DNA of 64,000 bases from G963422705 sp963422705 (GTDB taxonomy: Bacteria > Poribacteria > WGA-4E > WGA-3G): assembly GCA_963422705.1 (NCBI GenBank), contig OY730443.1, positions 2,666,001 to 2,730,000 on the forward strand, in the 5' to 3' direction. Below the pieces are notes generated by a model. It saw only the letters and a program-made list of their open reading frames with translations. It had not been told where the DNA came from and made no database searches. The translations under genes were made by a program, and so were the position numbers. Below, one piece after another: positions 18,868-27,823 of this stretch. The number at the start of each line of letters is the position of its first letter. The stretch's first letter is position 1.

Positions 18868-19422
18868 TCAGTCAAGTACTGTAAACACATAGTCACTTTC
18901 TTCAACCCGCACGTGGCACCCCCAACAAATTCCCCCGGCGGCAATCACGCTAAATTCGGCATCCGGCGCATTTCGGACATACTCAATGAACTCCCAATCA
19001 TTATGCTCTAGGTTAGTACCGGCTATTTTTCGCATAATTGCGATAAGTCCAACATACTGCTTATCGGGGCGGTATGCCTCTTTGACGACGATGCTACCTT
19101 CGGGATAAGGGAATTGCTGTTTGCCATTTGGAGCAAGTCTCTCCCGGGTTTGGTTGACATACACATTTTTTGTACCAAGGTGCGGTTCCCCACCGGCGGC
19201 AGGTGGAATGGGTACCGCGTTCAGTTTAAGCCACTTTGAATACCCAGCAACATCTATCGGAAGGCCGGGCAAATCAACTGTGGGTTCCTCATCCCCTCTT
19301 CCTGAGTTTTGGGTATTTTCAGTAAATTCCTCTACTTGCATCTCTTCTACACAGGCAAAAAATAATACACAAATCATGAATATCCCATAAAAAAAGAATG
19401 GCTTTGAGATGTTCCTTAGCAT
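18868..19422 (-). CDS. Cytochrome P460-like heme lipoprotein
   Basis: A 184-residue lipoprotein: the signal ends in LFFAC with lipidated Cys24. The mature part fits the cytochrome P460 family (YSKWLKLN near the N-terminus, then PYPEGSIVVKEAYRP and DWEFIEY) and ends with a c-type heme motif CWGCH (166-170) followed by DYVFTVLD. P460 proteins oxidise hydroxylamine or scavenge nitric oxide, while related proteins have unknown substrates. It is the first gene of the minus-strand unit P460, cytochrome-porin, alpha-2-macroglobulin, pbpC. The heme lipoprotein call is good; substrate specificity is open because the special heme-lysine cross-link cannot be confirmed. Confidence 0.75.
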   Translation of the reverse strand: MLRNISKPFFFYGIFMICVLFFACVEEMQVEEFTENTQNSGRGDEEPTVDLPGLPIDVAGYSKWLKLNAVPIPPAAGGEPHLGTKNVYVNQTRERLAPNGKQQFPYPEGSIVVKEAYRPDKQYVGLIAIMRKIAGTNLEHNDWEFIEYVRNAPDAEFSVIAAGGICWGCHVRVEESDYVFTVLD

Positions 19423-19823
19423 AGTACCCTTCCTGACAAGCTTCGATATCTAGAAAGATAAACAGTTCTGCCTCTTCGCGTCGAATTCCCCAAGTATACC
19501 ACAAAAACACCGATTTATCAACATTTTATTTTTCTTTCGCCCGGTAGACAGTTCTCGCATCGAATCCGTATACCCAAAATATGAATCTGCATGGGGTGCT
19601 ATGAATTCCATTTCCGTTGCCTGTCAGCACACTGTTACGGTATCATATCCTTTGTATACTTTGCCGTTATGTCTTTCAAGAATTGCGATAGCATCAAACC
19701 GTTCGCGCTAAATAGACGTCGTGTCCCCCATCGTCGATGAAAAATTGTGGCAAGTGTCAAATTTTCGTTCATACCGGCATTCCATCTTGATTTGGTATAT
19801 CATTTAGAAAAAGGAGAGAATAG
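19423..19823. other. Divergent intergenic region
   Basis: About 400 bases between the P460-type gene (minus) and ftsY (plus). It must hold promoters for both directions, but I see no convincing -35/-10 pair. AAAAAGGAGAG directly before ftsY is its ribosome-binding site. No repeat, RNA gene or ORF stands out. Confidence 0.5.
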
Positions 19824-20939
19824 ATGCTGAAAAATTTATTTAAAAGTAAGGATAAAAAGCAGACTGATACAGACGATAAAAACGGGAATTGGTTTGCCCG
19901 TCTTAAGTCCAGCTTAGCCAAAACACGAAATCGGCTCCTTAGTCAACTCTCAGGGGTACTGCGCGTTGGCAGGAAAATTGACGAAGAATTGATGGAAGAG
20001 CTGGAGGAAATTTTAATCCAAGCGGATGTCGGCATTAATACAACGTTGAACTTAATGGATAACGTTAGAGCTGCTGTCAAAGCAAAAGGCTTGCGCGATT
20101 CTTCGGAATTGGAAGAAGTCCTCAAAGAGGAGATTCTCAATCTACTTGGTGGAGACATTCCATTAAAGGTAGATGAATTTTTACAAACCGGGGGCAATAT
20201 TTCTGGTGAGTTGAGCCCAGCTCCCTTCACCTCAAAAGCATCTGAACAGTTTGGGCAACCAAACAGTGATTCTGAAAAAATTCGCTCTACAGATGCCGGA
20301 AAACCTTACACGATTTTAGTACTCGGTGTGAATGGTGCGGGAAAAACAACAACGATTGGTAAATTGGCAAGTCGTTTTCGTTCAGAAGGATTGCGTGTGC
20401 TCGTTGCTGCAGGGGATACGTTTCGAGCGGCAGCGGAAGAGCAGCTTGCAATCTGGTGTGAACGCGCGGGTACAGAACTGATTCGCGGTGGGCCACGAGC
20501 GGATCCGGCCTCTGTGGTGTTTGATGCTGTTCATGCTGCGAAACATCGAGAGGCGGACGTTCTCATTGTAGACACAGCGGGACGGCTCCATACCAAAAAA
20601 CCTTTGATGGATGAATTAGCGAAAATCGGGCGCGTGATGGGGCGCGCCCACGCCGGAGCGCCCCATGAAGTGCTGCTTGTCATTGACGGGACGGTTGGAC
20701 AAAACGCGTTGATGCAGGCAAAGGGTTTCAACGAAGCTGTGCCGATTACAGGGGTGGCAGTGACAAAATTGGACGGAACTGCCAAGGGCGGTATTGTTCT
20801 AGCTGTCAAATCGGAAATTGGGGCACCCGTAAAACTCATCGGTATTGGTGAAAAGCTTGACGATTTACACGATTTCGCTGCAACGGATTTCGTTGATGCC
20901 CTCTTTGTCGCGGAAGAGACAGCCCCTAACTTTTCTTAG
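19824..20939 (+). CDS. ftsY: Signal recognition particle receptor FtsY
   Basis: FtsY is the membrane-associated SRP receptor GTPase that delivers ribosome-nascent chains to the Sec translocon. The 371-residue protein has a charged N-terminal segment, the helical N domain, and the NG GTPase with GVNGAGKTTT (about 168-177), AGDTFRAAAEEQL, DTAGR and TKLDGTAKGG. The acidic A domain is short, as in many bacteria. The linker between N and G domains holds a polar insertion of about 35 residues before the P-loop. The ribosome-binding site AAGGAGAG precedes the ATG. It is alone on this strand. Confidence 0.96.
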   Translation: MLKNLFKSKDKKQTDTDDKNGNWFARLKSSLAKTRNRLLSQLSGVLRVGRKIDEELMEELEEILIQADVGINTTLNLMDNVRAAVKAKGLRDSSELEEVLKEEILNLLGGDIPLKVDEFLQTGGNISGELSPAPFTSKASEQFGQPNSDSEKIRSTDAGKPYTILVLGVNGAGKTTTIGKLASRFRSEGLRVLVAAGDTFRAAAEEQLAIWCERAGTELIRGGPRADPASVVFDAVHAAKHREADVLIVDTAGRLHTKKPLMDELAKIGRVMGRAHAGAPHEVLLVIDGTVGQNALMQAKGFNEAVPITGVAVTKLDGTAKGGIVLAVKSEIGAPVKLIGIGEKLDDLHDFAATDFVDALFVAEETAPNFS

Positions 20940-21101
20940 ATACGATACAGCGAGATTTCTTCACGAGTGGGCCCAACGCCCGAGTGAAACCCGATATATA
21001 GCTGTCACCATCTTACGAGGGAAACGCTGACACTGAACTGTTTAAGACTGACAATTCTCCTGAATTCCCCTAGGGATATGTATGAAATTCTTAGAGCAAA
21101 C

Positions 21102-21719
21102 TCACAGAAGCCCCGCATCTTGCGCGTAAGGACGCAGATGTTTCCGGAGATTGCGGTGTGCATGGAACAAGTGGGCCTTAACTGTTCCATCCGAACGCCC
21201 TACGGCGGTAGCAATATCTTTCAGGGATAATCCATCCCAATGCCGTAAAATGAAGATTCGCCGTTGCTTCGGGGGAAGCCGCCTGATGGCTTTGCGGATG
21301 TGTTCCCTTAACTCCTTATTCTCAACAACTTTTGACGGTGATTCTGAACGTAAATCGGGCACGCTTGCCATAGGCAATTTTTCTACATCATCAGATTCAT
21401 ATAACATGACTTCCGAACGTGTTTTCTCCCGTAAGAAATCGATACAGAGATTCACCGTAATGCGGTAAAGCCAACTATAAAATTGGCAATGGCTCTTGAA
21501 ATTCGCTAACCCTTGGTAGGCGCGAATGAATGCATCTTGCGTAATATCTAGTGCATCTTCATGGTTTGATACAAATCGCTGCACGAGCCGATAGATGCGC
21601 TTCTGGTACCGGATGAAAAGCGTATCAAATACGGCAGTATCACCGCGCCGGAATCGATTAATCAGTTCAATATCATCCGGACTATCTAACGGAAGACTTT
21701 CAGGACTTTGAGACTGCAT
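21102..21719 (-). CDS. ECF-type RNA polymerase sigma factor
   Basis: A 205-residue sigma-70 family factor of the extracytoplasmic function type, with region 2 (DTLFIRYQKRIYRLVQRFV, DALDITQDAFIRAYQGL) and region 4 (RLPPKQRRIFILRHWDGLS, then DIATAVGRSDGTVKAHL, a helix-turn-helix). I start it at the ATG at 21719, preceded by GAGGAAAAC; an upstream extension would overlap the neighbouring marR-like gene. It directly follows that regulator on the same strand with about 100 bases between them. No anti-sigma gene is adjacent, so the signal controlling it is not apparent. Confidence 0.92.
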   Translation of the reverse strand: MQSQSPESLPLDSPDDIELINRFRRGDTAVFDTLFIRYQKRIYRLVQRFVSNHEDALDITQDAFIRAYQGLANFKSHCQFYSWLYRITVNLCIDFLREKTRSEVMLYESDDVEKLPMASVPDLRSESPSKVVENKELREHIRKAIRRLPPKQRRIFILRHWDGLSLKDIATAVGRSDGTVKAHLFHAHRNLRKHLRPYAQDAGLL

Positions 21720-21819
21720 GTTTTCCTCTTTTTGATTGTTGCCGAAATTAGTTTTTCTTATCCGGGCGGAAACGCCGCTCACTTCAACAAACGTTCTCTC
21801 CGCAACTGTACAATACATC

Positions 21820-22692
21820 CTAATTTTCAATACGCCGTGGCCGGAACCACCGTCTATATCTTTCGCTATCTTGAGCCATCTGTTTTAGGACGGTGAACTC
21901 CTCGTCTTTTTCGGTGCCTGGAGCGGTATCAAGTAGTGAGAGCAATTCCTCATAGACGACTTGCTCCTCCTGAACGAGCCCTGCCAGCAGCATCTCGAAA
22001 TTTTCGCCATGCACAAACATGGCGAACAACTGGTTTATATGGCGAAGCTCCTCCGTGGCTGCTTGATTAAGGTAGGCAGCAAGTTCATATTCATCGCGCT
22101 TTTCAGCAATTTGCGCGAGGATAAGCCGCATGCCAATCAGTTTGAGTTTGACTTGTGCAAGCTCGTCCAATTCAGTTTCAAACCGCGCGCGCAAATGTGC
22201 TTTACCACGCGGGTGTAACTGCTCATAACTTGGCCACACCGGCTTTTCCATGACTTGCTGCAAACGCTTTAGGCTTTTTATGAGCGTCTCCTGCTCCTCA
22301 GACGATAACTGCCCAAAGGTGCATCTCCAAAAATTTGCCGCGTATTCAACTCGCTCCCGGAAAAGCTCCTCGGATTGCGCCGTGAGTTGAATGCAACTCC
22401 GACGCCTGTCAACCGAACATTTACGACGGACAACCCACCCATGCTGTTTCAGGCGCTTCACTAAGCCAGACACTGTATTATGGGCAAGCCCCAAATGCTC
22501 ACCCAATTCACTGATAGACATGCCAGTCTCACGTCCATACCAATAAAGGTGCTGCAAAGCGTTAAACTGGACAATCGTCAACCGATTGGGCACGACTTCT
22601 TGGATAAAACGGGATTTGACGGCTGCTTGTGCATGACGCATGACACGCATCACAACATCAATTTCACGATTAAATTCGATATCTTTAGACAT
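21820..22692 (-). CDS. MarR-family regulator with ferritin-like C-terminal domain
   Basis: A 290-residue protein, about twice the usual MarR length. Residues 1-150 are a MarR winged-helix DNA-binding domain (MSISELGEHLGLAHNTVSGLVKR, then the wing VVRRKCSVDRRRSC). Residues about 165-290 are helical and contain EELRH (214-218) and QEEQVVYEELLSLL, resembling one half of a rubrerythrin/ferritin-like four-helix bundle; the second ExxH is degenerate (DSERYRRW). The tail could sense iron, oxidants or another metal, which would be an unusual fusion. A perfect promoter (22743-22771) with palindromes around the start point lies upstream and suggests autoregulation. The ferritin-like assignment is tentative. 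Confidence 0.75.
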   Translation of the reverse strand: MSKDIEFNREIDVVMRVMRHAQAAVKSRFIQEVVPNRLTIVQFNALQHLYWYGRETGMSISELGEHLGLAHNTVSGLVKRLKQHGWVVRRKCSVDRRRSCIQLTAQSEELFRERVEYAANFWRCTFGQLSSEEQETLIKSLKRLQQVMEKPVWPSYEQLHPRGKAHLRARFETELDELAQVKLKLIGMRLILAQIAEKRDEYELAAYLNQAATEELRHINQLFAMFVHGENFEMLLAGLVQEEQVVYEELLSLLDTAPGTEKDEEFTVLKQMAQDSERYRRWFRPRRIEN

Positions 22693-22726
22693 TTTTATAT
22701 ACGTCCTATATCAGATGTAAATTCCG

Positions 22727-22748
22727 TCGTATACGATATATAATTATA
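22727..22748. promoter_or_regulatory. Palindromic operator candidates of marR-like gene
   Basis: Two perfect 10-bp palindromes, TCGTATACGA (22727-22736) and TATAATTATA (22739-22748), the latter overlapping the -10 box of the promoter for the marR-like gene and the former lying at the predicted start point. MarR proteins bind such sites to repress their own gene. Site function is inferred. Confidence 0.45.
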
Positions 22749-22771
22749 CGCCAATTTCATACGGATGTCAA
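22743..22771 (-). promoter_or_regulatory. Consensus promoter of marR-like gene
   Basis: On the minus strand TTGACA (22771-22766), a 17-base spacer and TATAAT (22748-22743): a perfect sigma70 match. Transcription would begin near 22736, giving a leader of about 44 bases before the ATG at 22692. Confidence 0.75.
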
Positions 22772-22824
22772 ATTAAATGGAGAAAAAATCCACTTTTTTA
22801 CAATTTTTTCGTTTAAAGGGATTT

Positions 22825-24669
22825 TCAATCGCTCCCTATCAACCGTTGCGCTTTGATTTGTCGTTTCCGCTTCGATTTTGACGTCCGTTTCGTAGGAGAT
22901 ACCTTACGTTTCGCCCGGGGGCCACCTCCGGCGTTCATTTCGCTAGTAGTCTCCGCAGCGGCTCTATGCCCTTGAAGATTCCGTCCACCCGCCATCACTT
23001 TTTGTGATTGTTGCGCTTCATATTCCGCATAGGAACCCTCAAACAACCCGGCGGTTCCCTTGTTAAAAATGAGGAGTTTAGTTGCTAAACTGTTCAGCAA
23101 ATACCTATCGTGTGAAATAATAAAAATCGTCGCGGGATACTCGGCGAGTGCTGCTTCAAGTGCTTCACGTGCCGGAATATCCAAGTGGTTTGTCGGTTCA
23201 TCAAGTAGAAGAACGTTCGCATTCTCTAATAGCAATTTAGCGAGTGCCACACGGCTCTGTTCGCCGCCACTCAGGTTACCAATCTGTTTAAATACGTCAT
23301 CGCCAGTGAACAGGAAACGGGCTAAAAAACGCCGAATTTCACCCGGTAACATCGAATCTCTAGGCGTTTTGCTTAGCCCGCCGGCGCCGGTAACTTTAGC
23401 GGAAGCCGCCTGGTTGGAAGTTTTCACAGATGGCGCGCCGCTTGAGATTTCTTCAATAATCTGATTATTCGGATTCAGCCCTTCCAATTCCTGGGTATAA
23501 TACCCGAACTTGAGGGTTGGCCCCACCCAAATTTCGCCATGCGTCGGCTGTTGCTGTCCTAAAATCATTCGGAAAAGCGTCGTTTTTCCCGTCCCGTTTG
23601 CCCCAATGATTCCGATAACATCGCCGCGCGTCACCTCAAAACTCAACCCGCTGAAAACCGTCTTGTCGCCGAAGCTTTTCTCGACGTTTTGGCATCGCAG
23701 AATGTCGTTTCCGCCACGTGTTTCCGGCGTAAAGCGAAGTTTCAGCGTCCGGGCATCACGTTTTGGCTTCTCAATGCCTTCCAATCGCTCCAATTTTGTG
23801 CGTTTACTTTGTGCGGTACGCGTTCGATTCCCCGCTATATTTCGTCTGATAAACTCCTCTTCGTGAGCGATAAACGCTTGTTGCTTTTTGAATGCCCGGC
23901 CCGCTACTAATTTTTCAACGGCGCTCGCTTCCAGGTACTTCGAATAATTCCCACGATATATTTTCACACGGTGGGCGTCTAGTTCCCAAACCTTTCGAAT
24001 TACCTTATCTAAAAAATACCTATCGTGAGAAACAACGAGCACCGCGCCGGTATATTCAGTATTGAAATAATTTTCCAACCACTCAATCCCGTTAATGTCA
24101 AGATGATTCGTTGGTTCATCAAACAGCAAAAGCGCGGGTTTTTCAAGGAGCAACTTTGCAAGCATTGCCCGACTCTTCTGTCCCCCGCTGAGCACGCGCA
24201 TAGGAAGATTGAAATCCAATTCCGTGAAGCCTAAGCCGCTGAGTATCCGATTTATTTCCTGCTCATAATCATAGCCGCCAAGACGCTCATGCTGTTCTTG
24301 AATACGCGCATATTGCGATAGAAGCCCCGGGTTATCTCCGCTCTCCATCTCTTCTGCTAACGAGAGCATCTCATCCTCAAGCACGCGACGCTCCTCAAAA
24401 ACTCCGAGCATCTCTTGGCGCAACGTACAATCATGCACAAATTCAGGCGCTTGACTCAGGTACCCGATACGTAACCCTTTCGCAGAAGCAACGCTGCCTT
24501 TAAAATCGCGCAGCAGTCCACCTATAATTTTAATTAACGTTGTTTTTCCGGTGCCGTTACGCCCAATTAACCCGATTCTGTCCCCAGACGCAATCGACAA
24601 GGAAATATCGTCCAGAATTAGGTCCGGTTCGTATCGTTTTGTGACGTTCGCTAAGCGGATTAGAGACAT
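22825..24669 (-). CDS. ABC-F family ATPase (duplicated ABC domains)
   Basis: A 614-residue soluble protein with two ABC ATPase domains and no membrane segments: Walker A GRNGTGKTT and signature LSGGQKSR in the first half, GANGTGKTT and LSGGEQSR in the second, each with a Walker B LLFDEPTNHLD or LLLDEPTNHLD. This is the ABC-F layout (Uup/YbiT/EttA group), whose members act on the ribosome E site as translation factors or antibiotic-protection proteins. The C-terminal 50 residues are very basic (KRKVSPTKRTSKSKRKRQ), suited to RNA contact. It lies 57 bases downstream of a homoserine-kinase-like gene on the same strand. Whether it protects against an antibiotic cannot be told. Confidence 0.92.
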   Translation of the reverse strand: MSLIRLANVTKRYEPDLILDDISLSIASGDRIGLIGRNGTGKTTLIKIIGGLLRDFKGSVASAKGLRIGYLSQAPEFVHDCTLRQEMLGVFEERRVLEDEMLSLAEEMESGDNPGLLSQYARIQEQHERLGGYDYEQEINRILSGLGFTELDFNLPMRVLSGGQKSRAMLAKLLLEKPALLLFDEPTNHLDINGIEWLENYFNTEYTGAVLVVSHDRYFLDKVIRKVWELDAHRVKIYRGNYSKYLEASAVEKLVAGRAFKKQQAFIAHEEEFIRRNIAGNRTRTAQSKRTKLERLEGIEKPKRDARTLKLRFTPETRGGNDILRCQNVEKSFGDKTVFSGLSFEVTRGDVIGIIGANGTGKTTLFRMILGQQQPTHGEIWVGPTLKFGYYTQELEGLNPNNQIIEEISSGAPSVKTSNQAASAKVTGAGGLSKTPRDSMLPGEIRRFLARFLFTGDDVFKQIGNLSGGEQSRVALAKLLLENANVLLLDEPTNHLDIPAREALEAALAEYPATIFIISHDRYLLNSLATKLLIFNKGTAGLFEGSYAEYEAQQSQKVMAGGRNLQGHRAAAETTSEMNAGGGPRAKRKVSPTKRTSKSKRKRQIKAQRLIGSD

Positions 24670-24726
24670 TTTTTGTATTTGCTCTCACGAGTATTTCGTG
24701 TCAGTTCAATCTTTGATTTCGCCAGG

Positions 24727-25770
24727 TTACCCTGGCTGGGCACTAAGGAAAGGTTGGTATACATCACGTACCCAGTTGGCATTACGGGTTATCATGTCTT
24801 GATATGCAGTGGCGCGACGCTTATCTGGACGACGGATGTTAAATTGTCGAAATCGCCAGAACGCGATAGAGAGGGCGGCGTAGGCAACATAAGCATCCAA
24901 ACACTCCCATTCACGCGGAGTTAAAGGACGCACCGCGTTGTAAGCTGCTAGAAAGCTGCGCACACAGTCTACATTCAACTGATGCTGTTCAGTGTAACAG
25001 CACCCTATCACGCTCACCCCAACATCAATCAGGAACGTATCGTGTGCTACTTCCTCAAAGTCAAGAATTGCAATCAGTTTGTCATCGTGGAAAAGCGTGT
25101 TATCGGCAAAAATGTCACCGTGCAAGAGCCCGGTGGGCAGGACTCGGCTGAGTTGCGGTTCCAGACGTTTGAGTTCAAATGTCAACCATTTGACAAACCG
25201 GTGTGATGCAAATCGCGTTCCTTCTACGTCTCGCAAAAACGGGAGCATTTGCGAAATACCCATTGGAAAGCGTGGCAACCCGCTTCGTGTCGCGTACTGC
25301 TCGAGCTCGTCTGTCAAGGATGAACCTTGACATCCAGGGATAGAGATTTTAGGCGGTGGGATGCGATGCAGCTTCGCCAACGCTTCCCCAATCTGTGCTA
25401 ACGTTTGTGGTGAAAGTTTAGCCGGGCCGCCGGGTAGAAATGGATAGAGGATAACACGGCAGGAAGAATCCAATTCTGAAGCGTGAAGGGCGATGATGTG
25501 TACAAGTTCGCCGTTTGTCTTCGCAATAGGAGCAGGTGTCGGATAATCGTAACGGCGGAGATGCTTAAGGAGCGCAATTTGCACCAGGAGCTCCGCGTGA
25601 CTCTTCTCATTGCAAATTTTCAGGAGAAAGACGCCATCTGTGGTTGTTAACTTAAAGTTACTGTTCCCAAGCCCGCCCGGAATCGATTCAAGCTGATGCG
25701 GCTCCCCAATCGCATAATGAGAAATAATTTCATCAAGCTCCGCCGGTGAGACGATTGTATAGTCAGCCAT
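24727..25770 (-). CDS. APH-family kinase, homoserine kinase type II-like
   Basis: A 347-residue protein of the aminoglycoside phosphotransferase fold. It has the Brenner-type catalytic motif LLHGDIFADNTLF (about 204-216) and the metal-binding AILDFEEVAHD, plus the N-terminal SIPGGLGNSNFKL loop and VFLLKICNEK with the ATP-binding lysine. The sequence style fits type II homoserine kinase (ThrB/SrkA group), which phosphorylates homoserine for threonine synthesis; a homoserine dehydrogenase lies at the left edge of the window. An alternative is a small-molecule kinase of unknown substrate. It is followed by the ABC-F gene. Confidence 0.72.
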   Translation of the reverse strand: MADYTIVSPAELDEIISHYAIGEPHQLESIPGGLGNSNFKLTTTDGVFLLKICNEKSHAELLVQIALLKHLRRYDYPTPAPIAKTNGELVHIIALHASELDSSCRVILYPFLPGGPAKLSPQTLAQIGEALAKLHRIPPPKISIPGCQGSSLTDELEQYATRSGLPRFPMGISQMLPFLRDVEGTRFASHRFVKWLTFELKRLEPQLSRVLPTGLLHGDIFADNTLFHDDKLIAILDFEEVAHDTFLIDVGVSVIGCCYTEQHQLNVDCVRSFLAAYNAVRPLTPREWECLDAYVAYAALSIAFWRFRQFNIRRPDKRRATAYQDMITRNANWVRDVYQPFLSAQPG

Positions 25771-25843
25771 AAAGGAGAGTGTCTAAAGTTCTCAGAAATT
25801 TTCGAGCAAAAAAACAGACAATGTTCCTTAGCACCGAGATAGC

Positions 25844-26347
25844 TCAATCAGAGTGCTCTCGTATCAATTTCTGATATTCGGGGGTATTGCGTATGTTATC
25901 AAAGGCGGACTCTGTTTCCGCGGAAGAGAGTGCTGCTTTATTTAACCTAATTGCTTCGCGCAGTGATGCAATAGATTTCATTTTTTCTGCTTTCAAGGAA
26001 TAGGCAACAGCGAGGTTGTAATGTGCCTTCGCAAAGTCAGCATCGAGCTGAGCGGCACGCTCCCACGCAGGAATAGCCAAATCCAAATCGCCCTGATTTC
26101 CATATACCACGCCGAGCGTGAAATACGGCATCACCCACCCCGGTTCATTCTGAATCGCTAAGTTCAGTTCAATGATAGCCTGGCCGAAATCGCCTTGTTC
26201 AGAGGCGGTAATCCCCCAATTGTAATGCGATGTCGCGACATCGCTCGGCTCAGGGGCATCCGTGTTCCGTGAATATGGGATGCTTTTCGTCCCACACGCG
26301 GTGAGGCAAAACGTTAAGCCTAAGATTAATAGGAACGCGAATTTCAT
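25844..26347 (-). CDS. TPR-repeat lipoprotein
   Basis: A 167-residue lipoprotein with signal MKFAFLLILGLTFCLTACGT (lipobox LTAC) and about three tetratricopeptide repeats (SHYNWGITASEQGDFGQAII, YFTLGVVYGNQGDLDLAI, HYNLAVAYSLKAEKMKSI). The ATG at 26347 is chosen since GGAGG lies just upstream; a longer in-frame extension lacks any signal. TPR lipoproteins act as scaffolds at the outer or inner membrane. It lies between the kinase gene and the Bax1-like gene on the same strand; no specific role is indicated. Confidence 0.85.
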   Translation of the reverse strand: MKFAFLLILGLTFCLTACGTKSIPYSRNTDAPEPSDVATSHYNWGITASEQGDFGQAIIELNLAIQNEPGWVMPYFTLGVVYGNQGDLDLAIPAWERAAQLDADFAKAHYNLAVAYSLKAEKMKSIASLREAIRLNKAALSSAETESAFDNIRNTPEYQKLIREHSD

Positions 26348-26470
26348 AAGGGTTCCTCCATCTACATCATATTTTAACAGAAGAAATGGCGCCGCGTCAA
26401 CCGGTTTTATCGATATGGTTGAAGGAATCAACCAGCACCCCCGTCTGTTAAATCCCAAAAACGAAACAAT

Positions 26471-27823
26471 TCAGCGGTTAACAAGTGAATTCAGAACCGG
26501 AAGCAAGGCACCCATTGTCGGCACCGTCCTGAAAGTAAACCCAAATTGTGAGAAGTACGCCGATGACGCCACTGCGTTCGCTATCGCGTTTTTTTTCATC
26601 AAATCGTTTGAAACACCAAGGATGAGGGGAGCAGTAGAGGTGCTAGAATGAGCGGCAAGGGTATGAAGGCGCGCGATGAGGTGTCCTTGATGCCACGGGT
26701 GGAATAGTTCAATCGCTGTTTTCACACCGCTGTTATGAACCAGTTCGTAATCCGGAAAGCAGTAGAAATCACCTGCTAACGGGAGAAAGTGGCTACCGGG
26801 GCTGATTTGCCACTCATCGGTTTTATGGTGGAGCATCTCCTGAAAGAGTAAGATATCCTCCGGGATATAGGCGAGAAACTGCTGTGAAATCGGCTTGATG
26901 CCGCACGATTCATCTAAATAGAGCCGATAACTTGACTGATTCCGAAACCGGACATCGGCGCGCAATTTCCAGTGGGGTTGATGCAACACGGCAACGAAGA
27001 AATTCGCTAAATTCATACCGTACCGTTTTGTTTTATAAAACAAGTTGAGCGGCCCGTCAATCGTAATCCGATATAGATTGTTGTCTACAGATTCGGTTGA
27101 ACCTGTTTTGACCGGAGGCTCCTTTTCAGCGGGCGCTTTCTGAACGGTGGACAGGAGTTGGTTGAATCTGAGATATTTGAACAACTGCCGCAATTCGGCT
27201 GTCATGGCATCGCCGAGTATCAGCGTGACTGTGTTGCAATGGAGCAGTAAGCCCTGAACTTGCGCGCAGTTGTAACGATGAAGCATCCGTTCAGCAGAGA
27301 GTGTCTTGAATGATAGAACAGGGTGGCAACCCGGCAAGTCTGCATAGAGCCTTTTTTGGTGATGGGACACGACATCCTTGTTTTGGAGGCGCGCCGGCCC
27401 GTTCATCTCTTCAGAAATACCGTTGCCATTTTCCGGATTAAGCACTTCGATTTCAACTGCTGAAGCGACACGCTTCTGATAGTCAGCAACATGAGGAAAG
27501 GATTCATTTGTGAGGATTTGGCTTGCTCGCGCAAACAGTTCTTGCCGGAACGTGATGAGTTCTTCGTTTGGAGCGGTATCAAATTCTGTTCTATCCAACA
27601 AGAGCTTCTCAAGTCCACGCTTGACAATCATTTGCCCAGGGGTGCTATCAAGGACGTGCTGACTCGATTCCAAAACGGTGTTACGCGACGCACCGGAAGC
27701 AGCTTCAAATACCGAAATCAATTGCTCAGCGATTGCCAAGAGGGCGGCATTGTCGGGAGCTACAAATTCCGGATAGATGCATCCCTTATGCAGACGATAA
27801 CACAGCAGGTTTTTGGTAAGCAT
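26471..27823 (-). CDS. DUF790/Bax1-like nuclease partner of XPB
   Basis: A 450-residue protein fitting the DUF790 (Bax1) family: N-terminal LTKNLLCYRLHKGCIYPEFV, a middle AERMLHRYNCAQVQGLLLHC, the stretch LFYKTKRYGMNLANFFVAVL, and a C-terminal nuclease-like domain (FYCFPDYELVH followed by KTAIELFHPWH, consistent with a PD-(D/E)xK-type active site). In archaea Bax1 binds XPB helicase and cuts DNA at bubbles or overhangs in a nucleotide-excision-like reaction. The gene overlaps the upstream XPB-like gene by 38 bases, indicating coupled translation and a complex. The family and the pairing are recognised from sequence; the nuclease residues are inferred. Confidence 0.85.
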   Translation of the reverse strand: MLTKNLLCYRLHKGCIYPEFVAPDNAALLAIAEQLISVFEAASGASRNTVLESSQHVLDSTPGQMIVKRGLEKLLLDRTEFDTAPNEELITFRQELFARASQILTNESFPHVADYQKRVASAVEIEVLNPENGNGISEEMNGPARLQNKDVVSHHQKRLYADLPGCHPVLSFKTLSAERMLHRYNCAQVQGLLLHCNTVTLILGDAMTAELRQLFKYLRFNQLLSTVQKAPAEKEPPVKTGSTESVDNNLYRITIDGPLNLFYKTKRYGMNLANFFVAVLHQPHWKLRADVRFRNQSSYRLYLDESCGIKPISQQFLAYIPEDILLFQEMLHHKTDEWQISPGSHFLPLAGDFYCFPDYELVHNSGVKTAIELFHPWHQGHLIARLHTLAAHSSTSTAPLILGVSNDLMKKNAIANAVASSAYFSQFGFTFRTVPTMGALLPVLNSLVNR

